From: Epiperipatus broadwayi
Lineage: Eukaryota > Onychophora > Udeonychophora > Euonychophora > Peripatidae
Assembly: GCA_028023455.1 (NCBI GenBank)
Contig: JAQFVV010006427.1
Span: forward strand, 560,001 to 624,000
DNA: 64,000 bases
Direction of reading: 5' to 3'
The notes below the pieces were generated by a model, which was not told where the DNA came from, did no database searches, and was given only the letters and a program-made list of their open reading frames with translations. The translations under genes were made by a program, and so were the position numbers. Positions 11,278 to 25,564 of this stretch are shown in pieces (the stretch's first letter is position 1; each line of letters starts with the position of its first letter).

Positions 11278-12600
11278 TAATGTGATTATCTTTCAAGGAG
11301 TGCACTACTGCATGCTTATTATTTGGCTGTTCTTGTGAATTGCTTTTTATCTGTGAATGATTGGTTTTATTAGGAAGATTGTTACCAATAGTGATTACAG
11401 TGTTTGGGACATCTGAATTCCCACTGGCAAGAAATGAATGTGTTTTTATTATGCTGTCTAGAGAATCCTCATTCATCGTCCATAGGTCCTGGTAATGTTC
11501 TTTTGTGTATTCTGTTTTATTATTTAAGGATTATATTTATTGGATTTTGTTTTATGTTTCTTGGGATTATGGCAGGATTCTAGATTATAATGCTTGGCAT
11601 ACTCAGTTGTTGCCTTATTCTTTTTTCCTGATATGATGTCTTCTTTAGAACTTGTTCTGTCTGCTCTAATGGATTTTCTTTTTTTTTATTTGTTAGATCC
11701 ATGGAAAGGTCCATTTCTGATTCATTTTCTGTGAGGTAGTTATATTCTGTTTCATCTTCTTTTTCGTGAAGTATTGTGCTTGTTAGTTTAGCAATTTTTT
11801 GTGGTGTTTTGGTATTTTGGTTCAGCTTTTTGGTTGGAAAGGTAGGTGTATCTAAACCTAATCATCTTGACTCCTTTAATTTCTGTGTGTTTGGAATAGT
11901 GGTTTTCTGAGATTGTGGATTTTTGTGGGGTCTTTTTTTTGTCTTGAGATGAAGATGAATCTGTCTCCGAATCTGATGATACATCTATATTTATAAATTT
12001 GATATTTGCTGTTTTCTTTTTTCGAGTATCTTGTTGATTGTCTGCATGTGTATTAGGTGTTTGATGTTTTGAGTAACTTTCATTTTTTTGCTGTTTTGGG
12101 GAAGTTCTCGAAGTAGCATATGTTGCTAGATGGAGTGCTGGGCTTTGGAAGTTTTCTGTGTTACTTTGTTCTTCTTCTAGTGTTGAGGACATTAATAGTA
12201 TGTCATCTTGGTTTGGAATTGGCAGCTCTGGAGATTTTTCCATTTGTATCTGTTTGATGTTTTTTTTATACATTTGTGATATTGGCTTTTCTTTCCTCCA
12301 CAGATTGTACAGATTCTTGCTATACAATCTTTTATTAAGTGGGTTCTCTGATGGCAGAAGAAACATTGAAGTCTTATGCTTTCGAAAGACAGAATCATTG
12401 GGAGCCTTTGAAATGAACCTCTGTTGGAATGTCAGTTGGATTGATGTCTTTTTAAGCTGTATTTCAAATGTGGCATTGTTGGATAAGATGTTGCTACCTG
12501 CATCTTCTTGTGGAAGGTATTTAAACTTGAGAATTTTTCCAAATTGTTTTAAAATTTCTTGAAGGTTATCTTCATTAAAGTTCATTATACAGTTTTTGAT
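11237..12600 (-). pseudogene. LINE-A ORF1, middle and C-terminal gag with CCHC knuckle
   Basis: From 12585 the frame reads LQEILKQFGKILKFKYLPQ, resembling the block before the zinc knuckle in LINE-B (TKLMKPFGKVIDFQPIY). After a frame change the 12398-12192 stretch holds LQCFFCHQRTHLIKDC, a CX2CX4HX4C knuckle, followed by CTICGGKKSQYHKC, a second partial Cys/His cluster. A Ser/Lys-rich acidic tail follows (about 12100-11790), then a polar C-terminal piece to 11237 that slightly overlaps the start of ORF2. Such gag-like ORF1 proteins bind the element RNA. At least three frame changes make it non-functional. Confidence 0.8.
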
Positions 12601-12609
12601 TGTTCCTGT

Positions 12610-14130
12610 TAATGAGATAGGTCTGTTTAAATTTATATAGCATATAAATCGGTTTGCTATAATTTGAAAGCTGTTTTAAAATGTGTTTTTATTTGCCCAG
12701 TTTTTAAATTCAATCGCTATGTAGTGATCGTTTGGGTGCGTTAGTATTCTGTGGATTCCTCCTCCTATATCTCTCTCTTTTATTAGATTGAATAATTGTT
12801 TCGTAGAAAATTTAAATAGAGAACAGTTTGAATCAGTCGTGGTTAGAATTATATTTCTGTCGCTATTAAAGTTTAGTAGCGATCGGTATAGTTTTGTTGG
12901 GATCGTTTGTGAGAATAAAATATTAAGTTGTTTGTATTGATCTTGGTTATAATTTTCTGTTATGAAGTATGGATTATTTTATTTATCTATAGATAGTTCA
13001 TTCTCTTGGAAGGTTTCTGTTTCTATAATTTCTAGTAACGAAAGGTTTGAATTTTGCGAGGATTGTTTATCAGCATATTGTGATGTTATGCTTGCTTTTG
13101 CTATGTTTGCATATGTTTTATTATTATTTAATTGTGATAGAGATTCTGTGTTTTGTTGCATTCTTACTGGGTTAAATTTCTTAGAATAATCTTTCATATT
13201 TGTATTTTCACTTTTTGAATTAGTTATTTTTGCATCAATGATGGAATATTCTGTATTTTCTCTGTTTCCGTTTTGCGCCTCTAGTGGGTTAATATATTTT
13301 TTAAACGTTGTCAAGTCACCTTGAGAATTACTTTGAATATTTGGATGGGAATTGATATTAATAAAGTTTGAGGACTGCTGAATCTGTTTCTTTATTTGTT
13401 TTTGGTTTAATTGGACCTCGGAGTCAATTCTGGGAGTGGGAAGGTCATTGCTAGAATTGCTTCACTTTAATGGATTGATTTTTTTTAAAAAATTTGTGGA
13501 GTCATTATGATTATTTAAATTGGACTGCATATCTTGATAATTACTTTGAATTTCTGCATACAAATTTGTGGTAATAGTGTTTGAGTTGTGCTGAATTTGT
13601 TTCTGTCTTTCTTTTAGGTTTGATTTGTCTTGGGAGTCTGTTATGGGAGTGAGAACTTCGCTAGACTTACTTCTCTCTAACGGTTTAATTTTTTTTTGAA
13701 TATTGCTGATTCATTTTGTTTATTGGAATCGGGCTGCATATCTTTATAATTACTTTGAATTTTGAAATTAGATTTGGTGGTAATATTGTTTGAGGAGTGC
13801 TGAATTTGTTGGTTATTAATGTTAATGTATGGGCCAATGTTATTCGTTGGCTTTGACTAACGTTGTTAACATTTTCATTTGTTAAACATTGATCTGAATT
13901 ATTAATTGCTTTTGGGTTTAATAATTTCATATCGAGATTGCAATTTGGATTATTGATATTCTGGTTTTTACTTTTTGGGTTTTTTTAGTCCCCTGTGAAA
14001 GGTTTCCCATCTCTAGCTTTGGAACATTAGGTTGCAATACATGCTGATTTTCCATGCTAACCTTTTTTTTAATTTTAAGGAATTCAGCTTTTTTTCTCAA
14101 TTCCATAATAGTAATAGAGGTAAAAAACAC
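12610..14130 (-). pseudogene. LINE-A ORF1, N-terminal low-complexity part
   Basis: Separate open pieces at 14130-13927, 13930-13685 and 13314-12979. They are rich in Asn, Gln, Ser and Lys, with a short NNNKTYANIAKA motif near 13100. LINE-B ORF1 has FKSSYAQVAKSP near its N-terminus, and a YAxxAK motif of this kind is common near the N-terminus of insect-type LINE gag proteins. The likely first ATG is at about 14130. Between 13460 and 13860 the minus strand repeats the theme of an Asn/Gln-rich segment roughly twice, suggesting an internal duplication of the N-terminal tail. Stops and frameshifts interrupt it. Confidence 0.6.
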
Positions 14131-14250
14131 TTACCTCTTTTGTTTTTCACCTTTTCTCTCTGCTGATTGTAATTTAAAACACTAATATAAATACTTTTTG
14201 TAGAGAACAAATACAAGTCTTGTGAAATATTCTCTGCCATAGGTGGCGCA

Positions 14251-17200
14251 TGAAAGTGACTTATACTCTGATCAACATTTTAAAAAAAATACAAGATCTT
14301 ACTTGATCTTATAATATTTTCTTTGCATTTATTTGACAACAAAATTTCTTATCCATAGTATTTGTTATTTCTTTAAATTTACATGGAAGTTTTAGTAATC
14401 ACTCATTTTTGATGAAAGAAAGCTATATGATAAAATTGGGTACATGAGAATTTTCAAGTAACCAAAATGGCAGCGTTATTTTTGAGAAATATACAGTTTT
14501 GCCTCTCCCCCAATGTTTACAAAGAAATGCCTGCTATAAAACATCATATTTAATATTTACATTTTGTTTTTATTACTGTTATTTTTTAAAAAAGAAATCA
14601 TTGTGGAAAATTAATTACAATATTTATAGTTAATATTTGATCATTAATACAATACTTATAGTTTATTTTCTGGATTAACTTATTATCAGAAAAAATCTCT
14701 AGTTTAATAAATAATTAGTAATAATCATTACTGTTTATCAAAAAAGTTGATAACGTAAAAGTTGGGAGAGGAGTAAATTGACGCTTGAAAATAAAAATGG
14801 GACAATTTGCACATAAATACTCTTCATGTAATAAAAATATATATGAGAGACGATGACCTGGCCCAACTGATGAGTGCTGGTTCAGCATGAAATGCATCTT
14901 GGAGATTATTTGTCTTTTATTGTATCTTTATTTATATGAAATTATTTATTAAAAAAAAAAAAGAACGGAGAAATGTGGAAGTTGTCTATCTATAATATAT
15001 ATAAACAATATTTACACTTTATTCATGTTACTGGAGTACAATCATATCGTAACTAATAACACACAATTTTTAAGAGGACAGGATCATGTACCTTTGGAAA
15101 TAGTCTACTATATCATATTCTGAAACATAAATATCCCAAAATTTTAATCTCATGACAATTTACCAAAAAAAAAGTACTGTCAAAAAGAAACGCACTAAAT
15201 TGAATGAAAGTATGACAATGCTAAGAGCATCTCATCATTTCCCGTCATATTATAAGAAATAAAAAAAATTGAAATAAAGCTTCTTAAAAACATTTATCAG
15301 AATTAATTTTATTTTTTAAATTTAACAAAAAATTTATTAAGCTATTTTTAATTCAACACATCTTCAGTAAATTATAGGCCCTTGAAAGTGTACATTTAAC
15401 AAATATGCAGGCTGCCATTTTGGTTTAAAACCTCACAAATACCTAGAATTGTTATAAGTATTTTTACTCTAGTGGATAATAATTATATTTTATAATAATT
15501 AGAACACTATTTTTTAATTATTTGTTTTTATAAATTGGTACAATATAAGTACTCTTCAGATATATAGTATAACTATGTAAATTCATATATTTCTAAAAAA
15601 AAGTATATAGTTTATTTTCTAAAACCACTCAGATATCTCATCAAAATCGACAACTTTCTTAATGTTACTATTACAAAAGTTCTTTTATTATGCATCTTAT
15701 TGAAAAAATCTAAATGAAAGGTTAATGAATGTTTTATTAAAAACTTTTGTTTGAATGTTTGTATTATAAGCCAAATAATGAATGAAATTCTACCTACATT
15801 CTATTCAAAATTTCATTATAGCATCATTCAGGTCCATATGTTATGCACCAGAATCAATCATGGGTCTTCCCAATTCAGGCACTCTATTAATGGCACCAAA
15901 CTATGCAGGGAATATAAAATGTAATTGTGATCAATAAATGACTATTTTTTTTGCATGGTAATCATATTTTTATCAAACATTGAACTGTTGCCTTTAATTC
16001 CCTACATTATTATGACATTCCATAATCAGTTTTTATTTAACAAAAATTGTGTGGTTCTTTTTTATTTTACCCACTACAGTATATCATTATTTCTTTCTGA
16101 TGAAATTCACACTCACCATGTCCACATTGCATTGATTATGAATGTTACATTTTTCAGTAACATAAAAATTTAATTAATCATTTTGTATTGATCAGTGATT
16201 GACATATAGCATAAGTAGAAAATGCCTATAAAGAATGTTCAACAAACTGCACATATAAGCACTTATATAATGCAATCTGACTTCTTACTATAACATACTA
16301 CATAAAATGCCTTTGTTTTGAATTTACATGAATTCAATTTCATTTATAATGATTTCTTTACTTAAATAAAGTGGCATGATGGTTAATCCATACATTGGGC
16401 AGAAATTTAAACAATAAAATTCCATCAATATACACAATGCACTGATTTTGTATTGTAATTTACTATTATTAGTAAAATGTCCATCACAGACTTAAAAAAA
16501 GTAGATATTTTAATAATATTGAGACAATAACACTATACAACAAAGTATAAAAAGTTTTTCTGAACTGTATGAACTTAACAGTATGAATTATGGCAAAAGC
16601 ATTGATAAAATAAACACATATGCTGTATGACAAATCTTCATTTAGTTAAAGGGGGATTTATATTGTTTCAAACATTTAGAAAAACTATCTGCATAGAAAA
16701 AATTTGTATAAGAATCTTAATTTTCCAATAAAAAATAAACAATTGAAATGCTCATTGCCTTGAAAGTCATAAAAAAATTTGAGTTCCAAAAAAACCTTAA
16801 GTTACAAAATCTGCTTCTCTACTAAATCACATACGATATTATTCAATTATTATCATGAAAATAAATGTAGTTTGAGAATTAATGAAATTAGTAAAAATAT
16901 CATTAGATATATAGATCACATCCAGAAAAAAATATTACAAATGAAATATATAGAAAAAAATAAAAGTATTACAAATGATGTAAAAAGATTTTGTTATACA
17001 TTATGACTAACATATTTAATTTTAATTAGATGTTTCAAATAAAAAATCTATGTTACCTGCTTGTTTTAATTATAATAATAATTACTTAATGATTGCATAG
17101 ATTTGTTTAATAATGTGTTATTGATAAGTGTTGAGTGGTTTTTAATGATATATATTGTAATAGTGCTTATTATAACATGCTATATATGTATAAAGAGAAA

Positions 17201-17770
17201 AGAAATTGCCACAAACATTGAGTGGCAAATATAATAGTATGTAGTATCTAAATAAAGAAAGATGAAATCATAATAGAAAATGTAATAGAATATTTTACAT
17301 TTTCTGTTTAAAGAAATGAAATTGTCTTAATTGTCGATAATCACAAATGGGATAGGAACTCCAATTGGGATACCAAATGTAATACAACAGTGTATACATA
17401 CAAATAGAAATAAAACCACTCCAATAATTGTGGATTAATTGATATAAACAATTTATTTCCACCATCATGTCTCTCATGTTTTAATTAATTTTCATTCAAA
17501 AATAAATATAATAAAGTATAACTAATTCCAGCCATTGAATATGAATTACAATATATCAGGTTAAGATGTTTAACTTTGTTTGAACAAATTACTAACTTAT
17601 AAAATAATGGATAATAAATTATCTACACTATAGAAAATATATTACTCATGAGTGAATGTACTTTAATTACTATTTATATTGTTACTTTGGCTAGCTATAC
17701 AAAATAAACCTAGATACTGCATAACATTGACTAAGGCATGTTAACTGGTTAATTCTCAGGGTTTACTTAA
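14251..17770. other. No gene seen
   Basis: AT-rich DNA. Only short ORFs without motif or codon bias. Slightly higher GC around 15830-15900 without a recognisable product. Confidence 0.6.
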
Positions 17771-18022
17771 TTAACAATTTGATTTTTTACTAAATATAAA
17801 TTGGAACAAAATTTTTTTTATTGAATCCAATATATATATATATTGTGATCTCCTCTTTGGATCATCAACTAATCTAAACTGACGTTTGGGGCTATAATCT
17901 GCCTTTATGTCCTTTTCTTTGAACACTGGAATCATATATACGAATCTGGCTGCACACCACCAGATCCACCCATTGTAACCTATCATACTCTCATTAACAA
18001 GACTATAAGCATAAAGAAACAA
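17771..18022 (-). other. Possible host exon, minus strand
   Basis: On the minus strand a pyrimidine-rich tract ending CTTATAG precedes position 18002 and makes a good splice acceptor. The reading frame after it is open for about 75 codons and is unlike the low-complexity shadows around it: ESMIGYNGWIWWCAARFVYM, then PVFKEKDIKADYSPKRQF, then VDDPKRRSQ. The first part is aromatic and membrane-like, the second charged. No family is recognised. The last ~25 residues are low complexity over a TA run, so the true exon probably ends earlier. No clear donor is seen. Decayed repeat coding is the alternative. Confidence 0.35.
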
Positions 18023-21000
18023 AAAGGTTAAACTAATGAAATGATTCCTGTAATGAATAAATCTAGCATAAAACTATAGATCTAAAGAAGATCACAAAGT
18101 GATTAATAAAGATAATAACTTCTGGTCAAACCAGCTTTAAAATCCACACAAACAGAAGGTGATGAGTTAAATTTGATATTCAGCAAATGAATAAATAACT
18201 AATAATTATATCTCTGAAATGATTATGAAATTAAACTTATAAATGAAATGATAAGTAAGTTATGATGTAGATGACTAAATGGATGATGGAAAAAAGTAAT
18301 AATTAAATAGTGGAATGAAATCAGTCTAAGAATGAAGAGAAAAGAATAAAGATGTATGATAATAATGAATGATTAAGGTAATGATAGAATAAGAGTTAAT
18401 GAATAGTGAAGATAATAAAAGAATAAAATTTAATACATGATTAATCAATTATGATAATGACTTAATATCAAATGAGAATGAATAAATACAAGAACAATCC
18501 AGATAAAATTGAAGATCAATGTTAATGATGGAGGCTGAAATCTTAATCTATAAACTAATATGGTATTAAATGGTAAAAAGATAAGCTAAATAAAAATAGG
18601 GATTTCAAGCTTGACACAACCAGAGTATTTATCATAAAGTCAAAACCAGTTACGCATTTTATGCCAAAAGAAGTAATTTACATCTTAAAGTTTAGTTGAT
18701 TTTCATAAAACAGTGAAAGTAATCTATTTTCAAGTCTAATTCTAATGAATAACTAAATATAAAATTTATTATAAATTTAAATTCTAGCTTGAAACTTAAC
18801 AACTAATTCTTTGCAGGGTTCAAACACTCAAAATCATTATACAAAATATACTTGGGTCAGTGAGAAAGATTTTACCACTACCCGAATAGAATGCACAAAA
18901 CAGCTCTCAATATAAACTCAAATTAACAATTATATTTAGCAGTTACACAGAAACTTTATGAACTCAATAACTCTTATAACTTTAATATTTAAGAAATAGG
19001 AATAACTTTTTAATAAATAAACACAATAACTTACCAAATTCCTTTTCTCAAATAATTATAAACCATATGATCAAGATCAGTGAATGATAGCTCTGTGGGT
19101 TCAACTAAACCAATTAAATCAATATTATGTTTATCTTTTAATATATTACTTAAAATAATCTGTACTCTAGGTTAATAACACTTCGATTATTGTGTGATGA
19201 TGCCTTAGATGTACTAATAAATTATAAGGCCTAACAAAATTATTATGATATAGCATAATATAGTTAATATTACTATATTGGTTGATGATGATTTCAATTT
19301 ATAATTTCCTGATATGTCGATAGCAATAACAATAATAGTGTATATGGTGATTAGCAATAAGACTACAGGCAATTAAATAAATTTTTAAACACAACAAAAT
19401 TTATTTACAATATTTACAGATTTTAATTTAGAGACATTGTATGAAATAAAACCAATACATTTAATTAAACTCAGGGATGGAAAAATACTTGGTATCCCAT
19501 TGACCATATTTTTAGTCAATATGACCAACTTTCACAATGATATTCAGAGGATCACTTATTACTGTTTAGCCTATCTTAAAGAATAAGACAATGAAACCTT
19601 ATTGACGCTGAACTAGCACTTAAATTACAAAAACAACAATGTATTTAGGACTTTAAGGTATGCACAAATTTTAAATTTAGAATTCAAAAGTTATAAAATG
19701 GTGCATTATATCAAAGCCATTTCTTTTATCAGAATATGATAAGAGCAATTATCATATTCTGCACAATTAATAACTGATTAAAATTTGAGATGAATAGGTT
19801 TGGTGTATTAAAGTAGGAACAGACATCAAAAGTCAAATACACATATATATCACTAAAACCTTACCTATGTCCACAACCTAATTATTGAATACTTAACTGA
19901 TCTTACCAATTCATTGGCAAATCACTATTTAATAAAGATAAATACCTACTGCCCACATGCATCTCTTGCTTTTAGATCTAAAAGTTCTACAATCATTAAT
20001 ATATTTTGGTTTGGTCTGTCTATAACTGATGAAGATCCTACATCATAAAACACTATTATAATTAGGCAAACACTATAGCTAGATCACTGTTCCTTAATCT
20101 AACATTATTTTATCCTTGACATATGATTTTGAAATACGAAACTTCACTATACATGGTGGAAAACTAACTCTATAACCTCATGAGGGATTTAACAATAAAA
20201 GAGAGGCTCTATAAAACAACATAACAGCTGTATAATAATATGGCTAATTCTACTACCTCTCTATGGGTATAAACATGTGGGCTTTGCCTCATCATGAAAA
20301 ACATAGAATTCAGACCATGGATATCCTCTTTTGGGATTAATTATGCTAATTATGCATTAATTATTACACAGCCTCGACCATAATATTCTCCCATGGAATC
20401 AGAAATGGGTGATTCTCCATCATCCCATGTTCAATATTATTACTAATATTATTTTATTTGATGCCATAGTAGGTGGCACTTACTTACCCGCTAAAAACTG
20501 TCACAAATCATTCCCAATATTATAGCAAGGTAAAACAACACTAACTATAACAGTGGAGATATACATATTCCATTTCACAATGCAGAACCATTAATGTATC
20601 AATAAATAAACCAAAAATATATATGTCAAATGATCATTAATTATTTTAAAATGACAATTATACTTTTGTTAGAGAGAGCAATGTAAACAATGAAGACCAA
20701 CTAACATTTATCTTTACAGTGGACAAGTTCATTTCTATACAAAATTACAAAATGAAAAAGGCTTATATCATTTTTTCTTTTTTTATATAAGAAAACAATT
20801 CAGTCATTATAGTATATCTTTGACAAAAATGTCTGTATGTTCACCCTTTAATAAAATACATGAAAATCAGTTTTAATATACGAGAGAAGTAAGTATCTCT
20901 CTCAATCTCTCTAGACTAATGACACACAACACAAGGTTTTCTCCCAACTGGAAAATAAAATACATGTAATAGAAGTATATATTTTACACATCCTTTTCTC

Positions 21001-24000
21001 ATTAACTCAATATATATTTCACACCACAATAAAACATATATGTTTTAAAAAAAAATTCCCAAATAACACATGATGTAAGTATTATAAACTAACACAGCAA
21101 TAATAAAAAAAAATAAAAGAACATTTTCTCCTGCTAGATTTTTGTCCTATTTGTCCAAGTTATTTCATCCCTGTGAGTTAAAATGATAAGAACTGATATT
21201 GTGATGAGAAAACATTCCAAATAACACCCATATATATTTTTATTATCCTGTTTGATGCATAATAAGGCAATATTTAATACTTCTCAAAAGGCAAAAAAAA
21301 ATTATTTAATGGTTTATTTATCGATGTCAATATAGTGAAATTAAAATTCCAACATTTCAAGTGTAGCATAATTAAAATCAGTTTATCCACTTTTTTCTAG
21401 ATAATTTTCCTTAATAACTTTATAGGTTATTATAATCTTCAAAACATACTTTTTAAATACATTTATTGATTTATTCGATATTAACATAGAGAGACAAGAT
21501 GTAAACATTTGAAGTGGAGTATAATTAAAATTGGTTTATTTACATTTTAATTCAGATAATTTTCCTTGAAAATGACTTTAGAATTTTATTGCAATTAACA
21601 TATTTCACTTTTTTTTATAATTTTTTTATTGATTCTATTCTTTCCTCTGTGGTAATATTTGTAACACTTTAAGTAATTGGGACATTTATCAGACATTTTT
21701 TTAAAATCTTATTTATATGCATTGCACTGAAAAATTTTAAAAGTATATATTTATTTCATTACATTTCCATTGGTAAAGTAATAACTGTTTAGAAATATTA
21801 AAAAGAATGTATCCAATTACAAATATGATATCCTGAGCATTTTTAATTAATCTGTAATGTTCCATTTTTATCATTACACACTTGGCGCTAGGAAAAATTA
21901 GCAGATGAGAATAGAGAATAAAATCAAGCAATTATCTTTTACTTTATTAAAAGTTAGATGATTCAAAAATGACTTTTAATTTATTTACTATATATATCAT
22001 AATACTTTTCTTCAAAATTATCTCAAATTATTTTTTTCTTGAGATTTTAATTAACAAGTATAGTATTGTTCTGCAGGATAATAATAATAATGCATGAAAA
22101 TCAACATTGTCAAATTTTTCTTTTAAGTCCAAATAATTTATGTGTCATTTTTAAAGATGAGATTTTAAAAAGATTTAACAAAATAAAAGCAAAAGCTTAC
22201 TTTTTCTTGAATTTTTCTGTGTTTGAAGCAATATTTATGGGAGTAAGTTATGATCCACAGGGTTTCCATTTCGTCTCCAGTATAACTTTTAAGAACCATC
22301 AAACGATGAAAAAGTGGTATTGAAATTATAGCAAGGTTTTTTAGATTTTTATTCAATCATTTTAGACAACAATATATTATAATCCTTATTCAATTAAATT
22401 CCAAATTTTTCTGATTTTGTAGCTTTTTTCTTCCTTATTTTAGAAGATTAGAGTTGGAGTCTATTGTTGTTTAGTTCTCTTTTTCTTAATCACTCCCCCC
22501 CCCTACAACTTTGTTAAATCATATATAGTTTTTATTACAAAGCATTGTGGTAAGAAATTGACCAATAATCTTAGTGTGAATATATTAATATTACCCCCTC
22601 TACCTTTTTTTTTAATAACTACTCATTATATTCAAAATCGTTTTGGATTCAATACGAAAAAATATGCTTAAGGAATAACTATAACCATTTAGATTTAATA
22701 AATTTAATTTATTTATTTATTTATTTCAATTGATATTCAACAATAATAAAATAGCAATATATTTATCCCCCAATTAATAACAATACTTTTAAATTATTAT
22801 TATATCTCTAATTAAAGCCTATACTGGGTTTGAAACCTCTTCTCCACTCAAGCAGATTTCCTAGTACATCCAGAATAGTCTTTATTGAAAGCCACTTGTT
22901 AAGATTTTAATGCCAAATATATTATTATGATTTAAAATTTTGGATTATTTAATACAGGGACTTAAATAAAAGGTCACAATATATATATATAGATATATTG
23001 ACAAATAATATTATATGTGATTTAATATTTCAATTACTGATAGCTTATAAAAACAACCTACTAATACACAAGATTATCATTTAGTTGAATGGATAAATTT
23101 GTCAACCAATTAATAACTGATCTATTTAAAAGAAAAAAAAAACAGATATTAATAAATTTCAAATGAAAACTCAAAGTCATTCTTTTTATATAAAACAAAT
23201 GACATAAGCTTTATTCCAAAATTGTAATTTGATATTTTTATAATAGCACAAATATATATGTGGAAAACAAAAAAAAAATGTTTTGTTTTACAAATGTTCA
23301 ATTTTTAAAAAATTTATAAATCAAATAAAAGTTTTGCCAATAATAAACATAACTTTCAGTTTATATTTTACATAGTAATTGTATAAAACTGTTGTAAAAC
23401 TAAATAAATAAATTGATGATATCTTGTTAAATTAACAATTTAGGTTATAGATGTATTTCTTTAAAGTTGGATCAACAAACAGGATGATACAGCAGACATT
23501 ATCAAGAGTTCCTTCCGACTATGCTATAAGCATTTATTCACTTTACTCTATTTTAAACCACCTTTTATTAGTAACATCAACTACTTGGGCTTCTTAATAA
23601 TATAAGGCTTATATCCTAGCTTGAGAAGTTCAACATTTATTCCATAACTTTATTAAATTAGGGTTTACTAAATCTAGCACAATATTTATATAAAAATATC
23701 ATATCACCTGAGCCCTTATGTATAAGCTATATATATATATAACAAGACAACTTCTAACTACAAATGTGGGGATATTAATATATAATTTCAATATTTAATA
23801 CTATAAATTGACCCAATTCTTTCAAAATACATCTAATAATAATACAATTAAAATAATTGAAAAGTTAAAGTAATTATTAAATAATGATATAATTTGTAAA
23901 TACGATTCTATAAAATTTATATATTTATATACAACTCCTATGCAATTAAGTGTAATTTATTATTTTACAATATAAATTGATACATGGCATTTATTATTTA

Positions 24001-24035
24001 ATATATGTATATGTAAAATGCAAATCAAATACAAA
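18023..24035. other. Long AT-rich stretch, no gene seen
   Basis: About 6 kb without a convincing ORF. It contains a B-box-like GGGTTCAAACAC near 18818 that may be a scrap of a tRNA-derived repeat. A (TTTA)n-like run lies near 22705-22725, and short (TA)n runs at about 22976 and 23732. Around 20160-20420 the sequence is a little more complex, with no identity I can give. Confidence 0.55.
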
Positions 24036-24038
24036 ATA

Positions 24039-24039
<1 letters not shown>

Positions 24040-24109
<70 letters not shown>
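24040..24109. repeat. (ATT)n microsatellite, 70 bp
   Basis: Uninterrupted ATT repeats of about 23 units. No element end was found next to it. Confidence 0.97.
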
Positions 24110-24110
<1 letters not shown>

Positions 24111-24935
24111 AATCGTTATATTACCTTGCATGTAACAACATATTCACACAATTTAAGATATAAAATTTCTTAAAAAATAAACAAATATATATACTAAAAA
24201 TTGACTTTCATTATTATTAATAAATTTAAACATTCAAAAAGAAACTTATAGGTTAGTTTTAAATATCACAAATGTATATAATTTTATAAAGATATATTTT
24301 AAAATGTTATAAAAAATAATAGATGTATAAAACAAAACAAAATATGACAAATTTTAATTACCATTTAATTTCTTTTAATGTCTCTTCATTTCCCAGTCCA
24401 CTAATTATTTCAGGCATTTTATTTGCTTTGTACATCCCAGGGAAGATTGAAATAACTTTAAAATATGTATACATATTATTAATGAATTTATAATTTTTTT
24501 GTTATTGGAGAGATTGATTCTGGACATTCTCTTTATATTCAGCTATAGAAATAATTAAATTTGACTATTACTTAAGATCATTAAAAGAAACTAAGAGTTA
24601 ATATATATATAGCTATTTTCTGAAATCTATTTATGAATGCAGGTTTAGTTTCAGGCTGCATATTTTATTGGACTTTAATAATGAAATAAGACAGACAAAA
24701 GGGCTGAAATTGCCCTGGATAATAAAGTGTACTTAGCCAAACATTTTTGATATTATCTTTGTCCAGGAATTATTATATTAATATCCAAAAGAATAATTTG
24801 TGGAATAGACAAAATAAAGTTATGACTTCTTTCTTTCTATCTTATTTTATTAATGGCAATTCTTTTCTAAGTTTCTATAGTAATATTTGTCCTATTGTTA
24901 TAACTCATGTGCTAAATTAAAAATCTTTAACACTG
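24110..24935. other. No gene seen
   Basis: AT-rich DNA with no ORF or motif that I can support. Confidence 0.6.
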
Positions 24936-24950
24936 TTGATTGTTGATTTT

Positions 24951-25063
24951 TTTTTCTTTTTCATATGTCATAGCATCGGCCGGGGTGCGAACCCACAACC
25001 GTCTGCAACTAACTACTTGCTTGCAAGGCTGCTGCGATAACATCTTGGCTAACAACGCTTGAC
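24951..25063 (-). mobile_element. tRNA-Gly-derived SINE, minus strand, long-loop subtype
   Basis: The reverse complement starts GTCAAGCGTTG and ends CCCCGGCCGATGCTATGA, followed by an A-rich tail. The B box is GGGTTCGCACCCC. Between the anticodon region and the B box it carries extra bases (AAGTAGTTAGTTGCAGACGG) compared with the copies at 29.8 and 31.2 kb. A 15-bp duplication TTGATTGTTGATTTT at 24936-24950 and 25064-25078 brackets it exactly, proving retrotransposition. Confidence 0.88.
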
Positions 25064-25078
25064 TTGATTGTTGATTTT

Positions 25079-25560
25079 AAAATATTTTTTTTTAAAATAA
25101 AACAAAAATAATGTCAATAAAAAAATATTGCATTGAAAAATTTATTTTATAAACTACAAAACAAATAAATAAATAAACCAAAATAATACCATTACATCTT
25201 TTATAATTTCCAAAAAAAAAAAAAAAGTATAATCTAATTATAACTAGCAATTTAAATGCTACTGTTAATAATTATTTATATACATACACACTCATGAATT
25301 TATATATATATCCATTGCTATTAAAATCTCACTATCATAAAACAAAGCACACATCAAAATAAATAAATAAAAATGAAACAAATAACAATAAAAAAAAACT
25401 AATAACAATAAACAACCTATTTGCAAATCCTTAATTAAAAACTAAATCAAAGAGACATTTTTAAAAAAACTATACTGGCACTTCAGAAGAAAGGGTGGAT
25501 TTTTCCATTCCTTACAATATATATATATATATGTAATATAAAAATAAAATGTCTGTTAAT
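25079..25560. other. No gene seen
   Basis: A-rich low-complexity DNA up to the left PLE copy. Confidence 0.55.
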
Positions 25561-25564
25561 TAAA

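Larger units (their letters stand above)
8040..14250 (-). mobile_element. LINE-A: near full-length, inactivated APE-type LINE
   Basis: A non-LTR retrotransposon read from about 14250 down to about 8040. In order it has a 5' leader, a gag-like ORF1 with CCHC knuckle, an apurinic-type endonuclease, a reverse transcriptase and a cysteine/histidine C-terminal motif. ORF1 and the endonuclease region are split over all three frames. The RT has one nonsense codon and a catalytic substitution, so the element is dead. It shares gag, endonuclease and RT motifs with LINE-B at 43-49 kb but is clearly a different family. The boundaries are estimates: similarity to LINE organisation ends near 14250 and 8040, and no target-site duplication or A-tail was certain. 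Clade is unresolved; gag plus APE plus RT without a visible RNase H fits jockey/I-type elements broadly. Confidence 0.88.

Noticed and set aside
12158-12562. 134-codon plus-strand ORF with Cys/Ser-rich sequence
   Set aside because: Antisense shadow of LINE-A gag, whose minus frames hold the CCHC knuckle.
24954-25063. CRISPR-like or phage/bacterial features
   Set aside because: No spaced direct-repeat arrays, Shine-Dalgarno-linked operons or prokaryotic gene density anywhere; short-spaced repeats are microsatellites or SINEs.
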